A DNA stretch of 42,730 nt, from positions 1-42,730 of the forward strand of contig JBBRXJ010000019.1 in the NCBI GenBank assembly GCA_038248505.1, read 5' to 3'. The position numbers were made by a program, and so were the translations under genes. Below are positions 1 through 7,847 of the stretch, in pieces. Every line of letters begins with the position of its first letter. The stretch's first letter is position 1. The notes beneath the pieces are model-generated. The model was not told where the DNA came from and made no database searches. It saw nothing but the letters and a program-made list of their open reading frames with translations. This DNA is from JBBRXJ01 sp038248505. Lineage in GTDB: Bacteria > Bacteroidota > Bacteroidia > Bacteroidales > JBBRXJ01.

Positions 1-324
1 AATTTTTATAAATCATGCACGTCAAAAAATACTTCAAGTTTTTTCTTCACTGGATTATCAAATCTTGAAAATTTAACCGTAAGATTTATTGGAAATGACT
101 TTAATCTCTCATGGGGGAAAGGGGGTGATTTCATTATAAGTTATTATAAAACTGCGTTTTAACCAAAATATAGTCAAAAAACGCTATCCGGAATTACAAA
201 AATAATTAAGTTGCTAATCTCGTTTTTATTTGCGATTTTTGGGAAATAATATTTTTAGTTTTTTTATCACTACGTCGTATTTTGGCGTTCGCATATCATT
301 TCTTTGTTTTTAAAAAAAAAAGAT
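1..324. other. AT-rich stretch with no recognisable gene
   Basis: Stop codons are frequent in all frames and no RNA gene fold or coding pattern was found. The sequence is AT-rich with a short purine-rich run near 110-125. A promoter-like TATTTTG lies at 278-284, one base short of the Bacteroidota TAnnTTTG -7 box, and could serve the gene at 325. Confidence 0.4.
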
Positions 325-867
325 ATGAAAACAATAGCGAAAAAAACAATTAAAACAAGAATTCCATTAATGATTGTAGGCCACTACGGCATGGTACGTT
401 ACTATTATTCAGCTTTTAGGCCGGGTAAAAAAGAAATGACGGATGCAGAGGATTTTAATACAGATACCACTTGCATTGTAATGGAGGAGCGGAGCACACA
501 GCATGGAATAGAACGATATATTGCGGCGGACTATCATCCTGGGGAGGCGCTCATGCGGAGCTATACTGTTAAAGCATTTGATGCATGGGAAGATGTTTTA
601 ACAGAATTGTGTCAGACCGAAATAAAAAATCATGACGAAAGAGTATGGACGAGCGTACTTCCTGTCTGGATGCATTTTGACCCTATAAATTTAAGCAAAG
701 TAACAAGGCGATTATTAAGCTACGAACTTAGCCGAGTACTCAGAAAAATAGTACCCGCAAGCCTTTGTCCGCAAGATCTTGAACGTGTTGAATTGTGGAA
801 TAAAGCGCTTGATGTTGAAAAAGACAGATTAAAAAATGAGACATGTTGTCCGCCACCGCGGAATTAA
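325..867 (+). CDS. hypothetical protein, 180 aa
   Basis: I do not recognise this protein. The frame is open from a TTG at 304, but the ATG at 325 is the likelier start because it follows an A-rich stretch typical of Bacteroidota initiation regions. The product is soluble, with no signal peptide or membrane segment. The N-terminus is basic (MKTIAKKTIKTRIP), the middle is rich in aromatic and acidic residues, and the C-terminus is helical and charged, ending in CCPPPRN. Its codons look somewhat more GC-rich than the flanking intergenic DNA, but I did not quantify this. It stands alone, convergent with groEL, and no neighbour suggests a role. It is probably a real gene because the frame is long and has mixed composition. 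Confidence 0.55.
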   Translation: MKTIAKKTIKTRIPLMIVGHYGMVRYYYSAFRPGKKEMTDAEDFNTDTTCIVMEERSTQHGIERYIAADYHPGEALMRSYTVKAFDAWEDVLTELCQTEIKNHDERVWTSVLPVWMHFDPINLSKVTRRLLSYELSRVLRKIVPASLCPQDLERVELWNKALDVEKDRLKNETCCPPPRN

Positions 868-945
868 ATGATATGTGTTGACAGCCGCGACAAATTGTAA
901 ATTCGATTTTTTTAAATGAATGCTAATATCTAATCTCCTACTCAT

Positions 946-982
946 AAAAAAAAAGAGCCTTCACGTTAGAGAAGGCTCTTTT
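946..982 (-). terminator. intrinsic terminator of groESL
   Basis: A perfect 12-bp inverted repeat (AAAAGAGCCTTC at 951-962, GAAGGCTCTTTT at 971-982) has an 8-nt loop. The A-tract at 946-954 reads as a U-tract on the minus strand, directly downstream of the groEL stop. The T-run on the plus side means it may also stop transcription from the gene at 325. Confidence 0.9.
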
Positions 983-1003
983 AATTATTCAAAGAAATGA
1001 TTA

Positions 1004-2632
1004 TTACATCATGCCGTGCATATCTTGATTAGGCATTGCTTGAGCTGATTTAGGCTCTGGTTTTTCAACAATCACACATTCGGTTGTGAGGAACATACCA
1101 GCGATTGATGCAGCATTCTGCAAAGCAACGCGGGTAACCTTTTTAGGGTCAATAACACCACTCGCAATCATATTTTCATATTTTTCAGTGCGTGCATTGA
1201 AACCAAAATCACCTGTACCTTCTTTCACTTTTTGTACTACTACAGAACCATCAATACCAGCATTTTCAGCGATACGACGAATAGGTTCTTCTAGAGCTTT
1301 TTTAACGATTTCAATACCGGTTGTCTCATCTTCATTTTCACCTTGAACACCTTCGAGTTCAACAGATGCTCTTACCAATGCAACACCACCGCCAGGGATG
1401 ATTCCTTCTTCAACAGCTGCACGTGTTGAATTTAAAGCATCTTCCGTACGTTGTTTCTTTTCTTTCATCTCAACTTCACTAGCAGCACCAATATAAATCA
1501 CAGCAACACCACCTGAGAGTTTTGCAAGTCTTTCTTGTAATTTTTCACGATCGTAATCGCTAGTTGTGTTTTCAATTTGGGTGCGAATTTGTTTTACACG
1601 AGCATCAATAAGTTTCTTCTCACCACCACCATTTACAATAGTTGTGTTGTCTTTATTAATTACTACTTTCTCACATTTACCCATCATTTCAGCTGTAGCA
1701 TTCTCGAGGTTTAAACCTTTTTCCTCAGTGATAACCGTACCACCAGTTAAAATAGCTAAATCTTCAAGCATTTCTTTTCTGCGATCACCAAAGCCTGGGG
1801 CTTTAACTCCAGCAACTTTCAATGCACCGCGTAATTTGTTTACAATAAGTGTAGCAAGAGCTTCGCTTTCAATATCTTCAGCGATAATAAGTAATTGACG
1901 TCCTTCACGTGCAACCGTTTCCAATAATGGGAGAATAGCATTGAGGGTTGAAATTTTCTTATCTGTAATTAGGATATAAGGTTTTTCAACTACCACTTCC
2001 ATTTTTTCAGGATCGGTAATAAAGTGAGGACTAATATATCCGCGATCGAATTGCATACCTTCAACCACCTCAACATAGGTCTCAGCAGTTTTTGATTCTT
2101 CAATTGTAATTACACCTTCTTTTTTAACTTTACCCATTGCTTTAGCAATCAATTCGCCAATAGCAGCATCATTGTTTGATGAGATTGAAGCTACTTGCTC
2201 AATTTCCTTGCTATTATCACTAATTGCTTTTGATTGTTTTGTAAGGCTTGCATTAACACGTTCAACGGCTTTATCAATACCTCTTTTAAGATCCATTGGG
2301 TTAGCACCAGCAGTAACATTTTTTAAACCAACGCTAACAATTGCTTGTGCAAGAACTGTAGCCGTTGTTGTTCCATCACCTGCATCATCATTGGTTTTTG
2401 AAGCAACTTCTTTTACCATTTGAGCTCCTACATTTTCGAACGGATCGCTCAATTCTATCTCTTTTGCAACAGTTACACCATCTTTAGTAACCATAGGAGC
2501 ACCATATTTTTTTTCAATAACCACATTACGACCTTGTGGGCCGAGGGTTACACGCACTGCGTTTGCAAGAATATCGATCCCTTTCTTGATGCGCTCGCGC
2601 GCTTCCATATCGAATTTTATGTCTTTTGCCAT
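1004..2632 (-). CDS. groEL: chaperonin GroEL (Hsp60)
   Basis: This is the large subunit of the GroEL/GroES folding chamber, an ATP-dependent cytoplasmic chaperonin. The 542-aa length is normal for the family. The start MAKDIKFDMEARERI and the motifs VTLGPQGRNVVIEKKYG, KDGVTVAKEIEL, NDDAGDGTTTATVLAQAI (nucleotide site) and VEEGIIPGGGVALVRA are all present. The usual C-terminal GGM repeat is reduced to a short Met-rich tail ending in MHGMM. It lies 29 bp downstream of groES in the standard order and ends at a strong terminator. No CIRCE operator was seen upstream of groES. Identification is certain. Confidence 0.99.
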   Translation of the reverse strand: MAKDIKFDMEARERIKKGIDILANAVRVTLGPQGRNVVIEKKYGAPMVTKDGVTVAKEIELSDPFENVGAQMVKEVASKTNDDAGDGTTTATVLAQAIVSVGLKNVTAGANPMDLKRGIDKAVERVNASLTKQSKAISDNSKEIEQVASISSNNDAAIGELIAKAMGKVKKEGVITIEESKTAETYVEVVEGMQFDRGYISPHFITDPEKMEVVVEKPYILITDKKISTLNAILPLLETVAREGRQLLIIAEDIESEALATLIVNKLRGALKVAGVKAPGFGDRRKEMLEDLAILTGGTVITEEKGLNLENATAEMMGKCEKVVINKDNTTIVNGGGEKKLIDARVKQIRTQIENTTSDYDREKLQERLAKLSGGVAVIYIGAASEVEMKEKKQRTEDALNSTRAAVEEGIIPGGGVALVRASVELEGVQGENEDETTGIEIVKKALEEPIRRIAENAGIDGSVVVQKVKEGTGDFGFNARTEKYENMIASGVIDPKKVTRVALQNAASIAGMFLTTECVIVEKPEPKSAQAMPNQDMHGMM

Positions 2633-2661
2633 ATTGTTTTATATTTAATTAGTTTATAAAA

Positions 2662-2943
2662 TTATGAAATAACAGCCATTACGTCAGATTGTCTCATCAT
2701 TAGAAACTCTTTTCCCTCGTATTTTAGCTCGGTACCTGAATATTTTCCATATAATACTACATCACCTGTTTTTAGTTCCATAGCTTCGTCTTTTGTACCC
2801 TTGCCAACTGCAATTACTACGCCCTTTTGAGGTTTTTCTTTTGCGGTGTCAGGAATAAAGATACCACCCGCAGTTTTTTCTTCTGCAACCTGTGGCTCAA
2901 TCAGAACACGGTCTGCTAATGGTTTAATGTTTATGTTTGCCAT
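2662..2943 (-). CDS. groES: co-chaperonin GroES (Hsp10)
   Basis: GroES is the 93-aa heptameric lid of the GroEL chamber. The sequence begins MANINIKPLADRVLIEP and contains the mobile-loop region EEKTAGGIFIPDTAKEKPQ and the core VVLYGKYSGTELKYEGKEFLMM, all typical of the family. It is the first gene of the minus-strand groES-groEL operon, 29 bp ahead of groEL. The 271-bp region upstream (2944-3214) must hold the promoter. I could not place a convincing -7/-33 pair or a heat-shock operator there. Confidence 0.98.
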   Translation of the reverse strand: MANINIKPLADRVLIEPQVAEEKTAGGIFIPDTAKEKPQKGVVIAVGKGTKDEAMELKTGDVVLYGKYSGTELKYEGKEFLMMRQSDVMAVIS

Positions 2944-3214
2944 TGCTATTTGTTTTTATTGGTTAATACTAATTTTATGTTTATTGAGTCTGCTTACTTA
3001 CATCTATCATGCCAAAAAAGGGATATGCGTTTAATAAGACATTTTTTCAATGTGCTTGAAATGGCAGGTAAGAAATACAAATCAGGATGTTGAAAAACAG
3101 CATATTAATAGATATGCCACGATGTCAGTTAGTGATGTGTTTTTTATGGATAAGATAATGACAGATTGCAAGTGAAAACGTATTGCTTCTATAAGTCTTT
3201 AGTTTATAGAGGAA

Positions 3215-3907
3215 TTATCGTATTGCGATTTGATTTAACATGAACAAATCACCTAAAAACTCCGCTCTCAGCACAAAGTTGAAATGGCTTAGCCGTGTAC
3301 ATAGCTCAAAGTCTGACTCTGGCGACCATCCTTGCTTGGAAGGATCAAAAAATCGTGCTCCAGCACCCGTTCGCAATTTATTTTTTTTATCTTCAAAATT
3401 ATACTGTAGCCCCATTAATTTTGCTTGTATATATTCAGCGCAAAAAGTATCTTCATCGCTCGGGTGCTTTGCTGCATAGCCCATACATACTAAACTTAAG
3501 TCTGATGGTTGCATCTTTTGAATGTATCGAACAATAGCATCCGCATTTACAAAGCTGCCCGTAATAATGGATGATGCATTTTTTGCCGCTTCAATACCTT
3601 GTGTGCCAGCACTGGTTGTATGAATTAAGGTTCTTCCTCTAATATCAAATTTTTGAAGTTCCGTAGGTGAATTTCCACAATCAAATCCTTCTGGCTTTTG
3701 TTCATTCCTTTCGCCCATCAGAAAAAAGCTGGGATTAGCCTTCTTAAGTATATAGGCCTTTTCAATGCTTGCTACTGGAATAATAGCTGATGGTCCCTTA
3801 TCAAAGGCATAGCAGGCGAGTGAAAAAGCTCTAAATACATCAATTATTACTGTTAGCCCACGAGCTTTAGTAGCGCCCTCTACCAATTGGTAAATCTGAA
3901 TATTCAT
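3215..3907 (-). CDS. 2-phosphosulfolactate phosphatase family protein (ComB-like)
   Basis: This 230-aa cytoplasmic protein matches the ComB family, Mg-dependent phosphatases that dephosphorylate 2-phosphosulfolactate in coenzyme M synthesis. Family features visible are the N-terminal VIIDVFRAFSLACYAF, the GERNEQKPEGFDCGNSP segment, LIHTTSAGTQGI and DEDTFCAEYI. ComB homologues occur in many bacteria that do not make coenzyme M, and no other coenzyme M gene is near, so the substrate here is unknown. The gene is monocistronic on the minus strand, between the groESL upstream region and the divergent yihY-like gene. The family call is firm and the exact function is not. Confidence 0.85.
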   Translation of the reverse strand: MNIQIYQLVEGATKARGLTVIIDVFRAFSLACYAFDKGPSAIIPVASIEKAYILKKANPSFFLMGERNEQKPEGFDCGNSPTELQKFDIRGRTLIHTTSAGTQGIEAAKNASSIITGSFVNADAIVRYIQKMQPSDLSLVCMGYAAKHPSDEDTFCAEYIQAKLMGLQYNFEDKKNKLRTGAGARFFDPSKQGWSPESDFELCTRLSHFNFVLRAEFLGDLFMLNQIAIR

Positions 3908-4067
3908 AACTAGTTGAAGGTTTTAGCTATATGTCTAATTGTATGTATCTTACGCTTTTGAATTTAAACTCCGTCGCTGCGAATTTGGTCACTCAGTTTA
4001 TCGATGTGACTATTTTTATCTCATCATCTTCGACGATCAAAAATAGTAATAGTTCACCAAATTATCT

Positions 4068-4075
4068 TAAATTTG
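4068..4075 (+). promoter_or_regulatory. Bacteroidota -7 promoter box
   Basis: TAAATTTG matches the Bacteroidota consensus TAnnTTTG exactly. It lies 41 bp before the preferred ATG (4116) of the YihY-like gene, so transcription would begin near 4082. No clear TTG -33 element is found at the expected spacing. Confidence 0.5.
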
Positions 4076-4115
4076 CCATATTTACTAGGCTTAATGAACA
4101 GTGAAAGCTACAATT

Positions 4116-5432
4116 ATGATTAAGAAAACAATCAATTTCATCAGACACGACCTTTGGATGATCCCTTCGCAGGAGTTAAAACCTTCGCATTCGATTATTA
4201 TTCGTCAAATCCGAATTATTATTCTTGCAATAAAAGGGATATTTAAAAACAACTTGCAAATACGAGCATCCGCATTAACACTCTATACCATGTTAACGGT
4301 GGTGCCTATTTTAGCAATGATTTTTGGTATTTCAAAAGGCTTCGGTTTGGAGGAATATCTTCAAGGATATTTAACTGAAAATTTTAGTGGCCAGGCTGTT
4401 GTTATTGATAAAATGATTGTATTTGCCCAGTCTTTGTTGAGCCGTACGAGTGGCGGATATATGGCTGGTATTGGGGTAATCATTTTGCTTTATTCGGTGA
4501 TGAGTATCTTTGATCATATTGAAACTGCTTTTAATATAATTTGGCAAGTAGCTAAGCCGCGTAATTTTTTCCGAAAATTCAGTGATTATTTTTCGCTCAT
4601 GTTTATCGCTCCTGTATTGATTATTAGCTCAAGTAGCATAACTGTATATATTACCACATATATTGGCAACTTATCAGAAAAGGCGCATATATTTAGTTTT
4701 CTTGACAAAACGGTTAATTTCCTTCTTCAGTTCAGTCCGTATCTCATGTTATGGCTTCTTTTTACTTTGTTGTATATGATTATGCCAAATACTAAAGTAC
4801 GCTTTAAATCGGCCTTATATGCAGGTGTTATTGCTGGTAGCATTTTTCAAATTGTGCAATGGGGATACATTCATTTTCAAATTGGCGTATCATCATACAA
4901 TGCAATTTACGGTAGTTTTGCAGCTATTCCTCTTTTTATTATTTGGCTTCAGCTCAGTTGGCTCATTGTATTATTAGGTGCTGAAATGTCTTTTGCAAAT
5001 CAAAATATTGAGAAGTTTGAATTTGAATCGGGCTCCACATCCATTAGTATAAAGCAAAAACGGGCAGTTGCTTTATACATTACACATCAAATTGTAAAGC
5101 GCTTTGCAGTTGGAGAGAAATCCCTTACGCCTAAAGAATTAGCTATATCTCTTAAGCTACCTGTACGTTTGCTTCGTGAGATATTAAGCGAGCTAGTAAG
5201 TTGCGGAATTATTTGTGAAGTGTTAACCGACACCAAAGAGAATAATGTTTATCAACCAGCAAGAGATATCAATCAGCTTACGATGTATAATGTGATTGAC
5301 CGTTTAGAATCGTATGACGACTTTGATTATAAAATTAAAGATGAGAATATGGATAAAATTATGGAAATGCAGAAAGAACTGATAAAGAGCATGGAAATAG
5401 CAAAATCGAATACCTTAATAAAGGATATCTAG
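4116..5432 (+). CDS. YihY/BrkB (UPF0761) family inner-membrane protein with C-terminal winged-helix-like domain
   Basis: The N-terminal ~290 residues carry the six-helix UPF0761 core, with the hallmark stretch RASALTLYTMLTVVPILAMI and later SYNAIYGSFAAIPLFIIWLQ. The family was once misnamed ribonuclease BN and its role is still unclear. A soluble C-terminal region of about 140 residues contains a winged-helix-like segment (KSLTPKELAISLKLPVRLLREILSELVSCGII by position, near residues 335-370), as in many Bacteroidota homologues, then a charged helical tail. The ATG at 4116 is preferred over the in-frame GTG at 4101 because it fits the MIKKTINFIRHD start and the box at 4068. The gene ends 43 bp before the his promoter region. 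Confidence 0.85.
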   Translation: MIKKTINFIRHDLWMIPSQELKPSHSIIIRQIRIIILAIKGIFKNNLQIRASALTLYTMLTVVPILAMIFGISKGFGLEEYLQGYLTENFSGQAVVIDKMIVFAQSLLSRTSGGYMAGIGVIILLYSVMSIFDHIETAFNIIWQVAKPRNFFRKFSDYFSLMFIAPVLIISSSSITVYITTYIGNLSEKAHIFSFLDKTVNFLLQFSPYLMLWLLFTLLYMIMPNTKVRFKSALYAGVIAGSIFQIVQWGYIHFQIGVSSYNAIYGSFAAIPLFIIWLQLSWLIVLLGAEMSFANQNIEKFEFESGSTSISIKQKRAVALYITHQIVKRFAVGEKSLTPKELAISLKLPVRLLREILSELVSCGIICEVLTDTKENNVYQPARDINQLTMYNVIDRLESYDDFDYKIKDENMDKIMEMQKELIKSMEIAKSNTLIKDI

Positions 5433-5475
5433 GAAAATGAAAACGCGAACAGTCATTTTTTTAGAAAAACGGTAC

Positions 5476-5508
5476 TTGGGTAAAAAAATATCATTAATTT
5501 TACCTTTC
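5476..5508 (+). promoter_or_regulatory. candidate promoter of the his operon leader
   Basis: A -33-like TTG (5476-5478) and a -7-like TACCTTTC (5501-5508, one mismatch to TAnnTTTG) are separated by 22 bp, within the usual range. Transcription would start near 5513-5516, just before the leader ATG at 5519. It is not a perfect consensus match. Confidence 0.45.
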
Positions 5509-5518
5509 TATGATCAAA

Positions 5519-5563
5519 ATGAATTTACATACAAGCCATTTGAACCATCATTCTATTATTTGA
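5519..5563 (+). CDS. hisL: his operon leader peptide, 14 aa with four histidines
   Basis: This short ORF encodes MNLHTSHLNHHSII followed by TGA, with His at residues 4, 7, 10 and 11. Four His in 14 residues is far above chance for such an ORF lying 112 bp ahead of hisG. An in-frame ATG at 5510 would add MIK to the front. By analogy with enterobacterial his leaders, the His codons would sense charged tRNA-His: shortage would stall the ribosome at the His-His pair (5546-5551). A second ORF starts within the stop codon (ATG at 5563) and runs to 5598 over the antiterminator arm. No canonical Shine-Dalgarno is present, as is usual in this phylum. The symbol follows the enterobacterial naming. Confidence 0.7.
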   Translation: MNLHTSHLNHHSII

Positions 5564-5571
5564 TGAACGGG

Positions 5572-5614
5572 AGAAAATTGCATGTCACCATATTATAAAG
5601 GTTTGCGGTTTTCT
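5572..5614 (+). promoter_or_regulatory. antiterminator hairpin of the his attenuator
   Basis: AGAAAATTGCA (5572-5582) can pair with TGCGGTTTTCT (5604-5614): 11 contiguous pairs including two G-U. The 3' arm uses the top of the terminator's 5' stem and its whole loop, so the two structures exclude each other. The 5' arm lies about 21 nt past the His-His codons. It stays free when a ribosome stalls there and is covered when the ribosome reaches the stop codon. Confidence 0.6.
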
Positions 5615-5630
5615 GCAAACCTTTTTTGTT
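5597..5630 (+). terminator. attenuator terminator upstream of hisG
   Basis: A perfect 10-bp stem (AAAGGTTTGC at 5597-5606, GCAAACCTTT at 5615-5624) with an 8-nt loop is followed by a run of T. It lies between the His-rich leader ORF and the hisG ATG (5675), where it can only act on transcription entering hisG or arriving from the gene at 4116. Confidence 0.85.
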
Positions 5631-5674
5631 TTAAATACTTTGTTTTTTATTTTTATACGAATAAACATAATACA

Positions 5675-6532
5675 ATGGAAATGTTAAGAATAGCAGTACA
5701 GAAATCAGGACGACTGAGTGAGAAAACAATGCAATTAATTAATGAGGCAGGTATTTCATTTAGCAGCAGCACAGGCAAACTAGTTGCAGCAGCTAGTAAT
5801 TTCCCTGTTGAATTATTATATTTAAGAGATGATGATATTCCTGAATATGTAAATGATGGTGTGGCTGATATTGGTATCGTTGGTGAAAATGGTCTATTAG
5901 AAAGTTGCCTAGATTTAAAGACAGTTGAAAAATTAGGTTTTTCTAAATGTCGCCTATGTCTTGCCATTCCCAAATCAGAGAATTATAATGGCCCAGCATA
6001 TTTTAACGGAAAAAGAATAGCAACCTCTTATCCAAATATTCTCGATAGTTTTTTAAAGAAGAATGCCGTAAAAGCAGATATTCATAAAATTAGTGGATCT
6101 GTTGAAATAGCTCCTAGCATTGGATTAGCTGAAGGTATTTTTGATATTGTGAGTACAGGAAGTACCCTAATAAGCAATGGTCTAAAAGAAGTTGAAGTGG
6201 TGCTTCGCTCTGAGGCTGTTATTATTTCAAAACAAAAGATGTCGGCTGAAAAACAAGCTATACTTGATAAATTATTATTTCGCATGCGTTCAGTTCAAAA
6301 AGCACGCAATAGTAAATATATTCTTTTAAATGCTCCAAATGATAAAATACATGAAATATCAACTTTAATACCTGGAATGAAAAGCCCGACCATTATGCCA
6401 TTAGCTACACCAGGATGGAGTTCATTACATTCAGTTTTAAATGAGAATGATTTCTGGGAAGTGATAGATAAGCTTAAAGAATATGGAGCTGAGGGTATAC
6501 TTGTCATTCCTATTGAAAAGATGATTATGTAA
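5675..6532 (+). CDS. hisG: ATP phosphoribosyltransferase (long form)
   Basis: HisG joins ATP and PRPP to give phosphoribosyl-ATP, the first and feedback-controlled step of histidine synthesis. The 285-aa length and the C-terminal segment ending in EYGAEGILVIPIEKMIM show the long form with its own regulatory ACT-like domain, so no HisZ is needed. The family start MEMLRIAVQKSGRLSEKTM and the PRPP-site region FDIVSTGSTLISNGLKEVE are present. The frame is open back to 5582, but that start lies inside the attenuator, ahead of the terminator. The ATG at 5675 matches the family N-terminus and is used here. It is the first structural gene of the his operon. Confidence 0.97.
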   Translation: MEMLRIAVQKSGRLSEKTMQLINEAGISFSSSTGKLVAAASNFPVELLYLRDDDIPEYVNDGVADIGIVGENGLLESCLDLKTVEKLGFSKCRLCLAIPKSENYNGPAYFNGKRIATSYPNILDSFLKKNAVKADIHKISGSVEIAPSIGLAEGIFDIVSTGSTLISNGLKEVEVVLRSEAVIISKQKMSAEKQAILDKLLFRMRSVQKARNSKYILLNAPNDKIHEISTLIPGMKSPTIMPLATPGWSSLHSVLNENDFWEVIDKLKEYGAEGILVIPIEKMIM

Positions 6533-6548
6533 AAAGAATGCTCGAATT

Positions 6549-7847
6549 ATGAAAACGATCAGGTATCCTGAAAAAAATACATGGGAAACGCTTTTGCAGC
6601 GACCAAGCAACGATTATAAAAAACTCGATGAAACGGTATCTATCGTTATTGAAGATATTCGATTGAATGGAGATGCTGCTATAAAAAAATACACTTTGCA
6701 GTATGATAAAGTAAGTGTTCAAGATATTTGCGTGTCACTTAATGAAATTAATACAGCGGAGAAAAAAATAGATGCTAAATTAAAACAAGCAATACGAATA
6801 GCGGCATCTAATATTAAAAAGTTTCACAAAGCACAAAAGCAAAAAGAGCTGGTGATTAGTACTATGCATGGAGTTGTTTGCCGTCAGAAATCTATTCCGA
6901 TTGATAAGGTAGGCTTGTATATTCCTGGTGGCTCGGCACCACTTTTTTCAACTGTATTAATGCTTGCTATACCTGCTCAAATTGCTGGTTGCAAAGAAAT
7001 AATTTTATGTACCCCTCCCTCAGCTGATGGAAGTATTCATCCTGCAATTTTGTACGCAGCTAAGATTACTGGCGTTAAAAAAGTATTTAAAGCAGGAGGC
7101 ATACAAGCCATAGCTGCTATGGCTTATGGTACTGAGAGCATACCTGCTGTTTATAAAATATTTGGTCCAGGTAATCAATATGTGACGGCTGCAAAACAAA
7201 TCCTTAGCCGTTATAAAGTGGCTATTGATATGCCTGCTGGTCCATCAGAAGTAGCAGTGATGGCTGATAACAGTGCAGTACCTGCTTTTGTTGCTGCGGA
7301 CTTACTTTCACAAGCCGAACATGGAGCCGATAGTCAGGTTATTTTGGTGAGTACGAGTGAGAAATTTATAGAAAAGGTAAATATAGAGATGGAGAAACAA
7401 GTGCTACTATTATCGCGAAAAGAAATTGCTATAAAAGCACTCGAAAATAGTAAAGCAATTTTAGTGAAAAATGAGAAAGAGATGCTTGAATTAATACAAA
7501 GATATGCACCTGAACATCTCATAATATCAACAAAAAACCATCGCAAAATTGCCCGTATGATTACCAATGCAGGGTCTGTTTTTCTTGGTAATTTTACACC
7601 TGAAAGTGCTGGCGATTATGCATCAGGAACAAATCATACACTTCCTACAAATGGATGGGCACGTTCGTTTAGTGGCGTTAATCTTGATAGTTATTATAAA
7701 AAGATAACATTTCAAGAAATAACACAAACAGGATTAGATAAAATAGGTCCTATTATTGAATTAATGGCTACCGCTGAAGAGCTTACGGCACATGCAAATG
7801 CTGTTAAGATTCGCAGGCAATTTAAAAAAAAAGATAATACTTTATGA
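6549..7847 (+). CDS. hisD: histidinol dehydrogenase
   Basis: HisD performs the last two oxidations, histidinol to histidine, with NAD+ and Zn2+. The 432-aa length is normal. Clear family motifs are IPIDKVGLYIPGGSAPLFST, FGPGNQYVTAAKQ, DMPAGPSEVAVMAD, SQAEHGADSQVIL (Zn/catalytic region) and RYAPEHLII. It follows hisG by 16 bp and overlaps hisC by 4 bp, which suggests translational coupling. Confidence 0.98.
   Translation: MKTIRYPEKNTWETLLQRPSNDYKKLDETVSIVIEDIRLNGDAAIKKYTLQYDKVSVQDICVSLNEINTAEKKIDAKLKQAIRIAASNIKKFHKAQKQKELVISTMHGVVCRQKSIPIDKVGLYIPGGSAPLFSTVLMLAIPAQIAGCKEIILCTPPSADGSIHPAILYAAKITGVKKVFKAGGIQAIAAMAYGTESIPAVYKIFGPGNQYVTAAKQILSRYKVAIDMPAGPSEVAVMADNSAVPAFVAADLLSQAEHGADSQVILVSTSEKFIEKVNIEMEKQVLLLSRKEIAIKALENSKAILVKNEKEMLELIQRYAPEHLIISTKNHRKIARMITNAGSVFLGNFTPESAGDYASGTNHTLPTNGWARSFSGVNLDSYYKKITFQEITQTGLDKIGPIIELMATAEELTAHANAVKIRRQFKKKDNTL

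Noticed and set aside
1086..2423. Open frames on the plus strand within groEL
   Set aside because: They are antisense shadows of a certain GroEL gene, with Ser/Phe/Ile-rich low-complexity translations and no motifs.
2944..3214. CIRCE-type heat-shock operator or clear promoter upstream of groES
   Set aside because: No TTAGCACTC-N9-GAGTGCTAA repeat and no TAnnTTTG on the minus strand was found here.
5532..5605. Alternative pairing CAAGCC (5532-5537) with GGTTTG (5600-5605) as antiterminator
   Set aside because: Its 5' arm lies within the His codons, so a stalled ribosome would cover it, giving the wrong regulatory sense. It may act only as an untranslated-state structure.
5582..5674. N-terminal extension of HisG from ATG 5582
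   Set aside because: It would be translated through the attenuator terminator, is Phe/Tyr-rich and has no counterpart in HisG; the family N-terminus starts at 5675.
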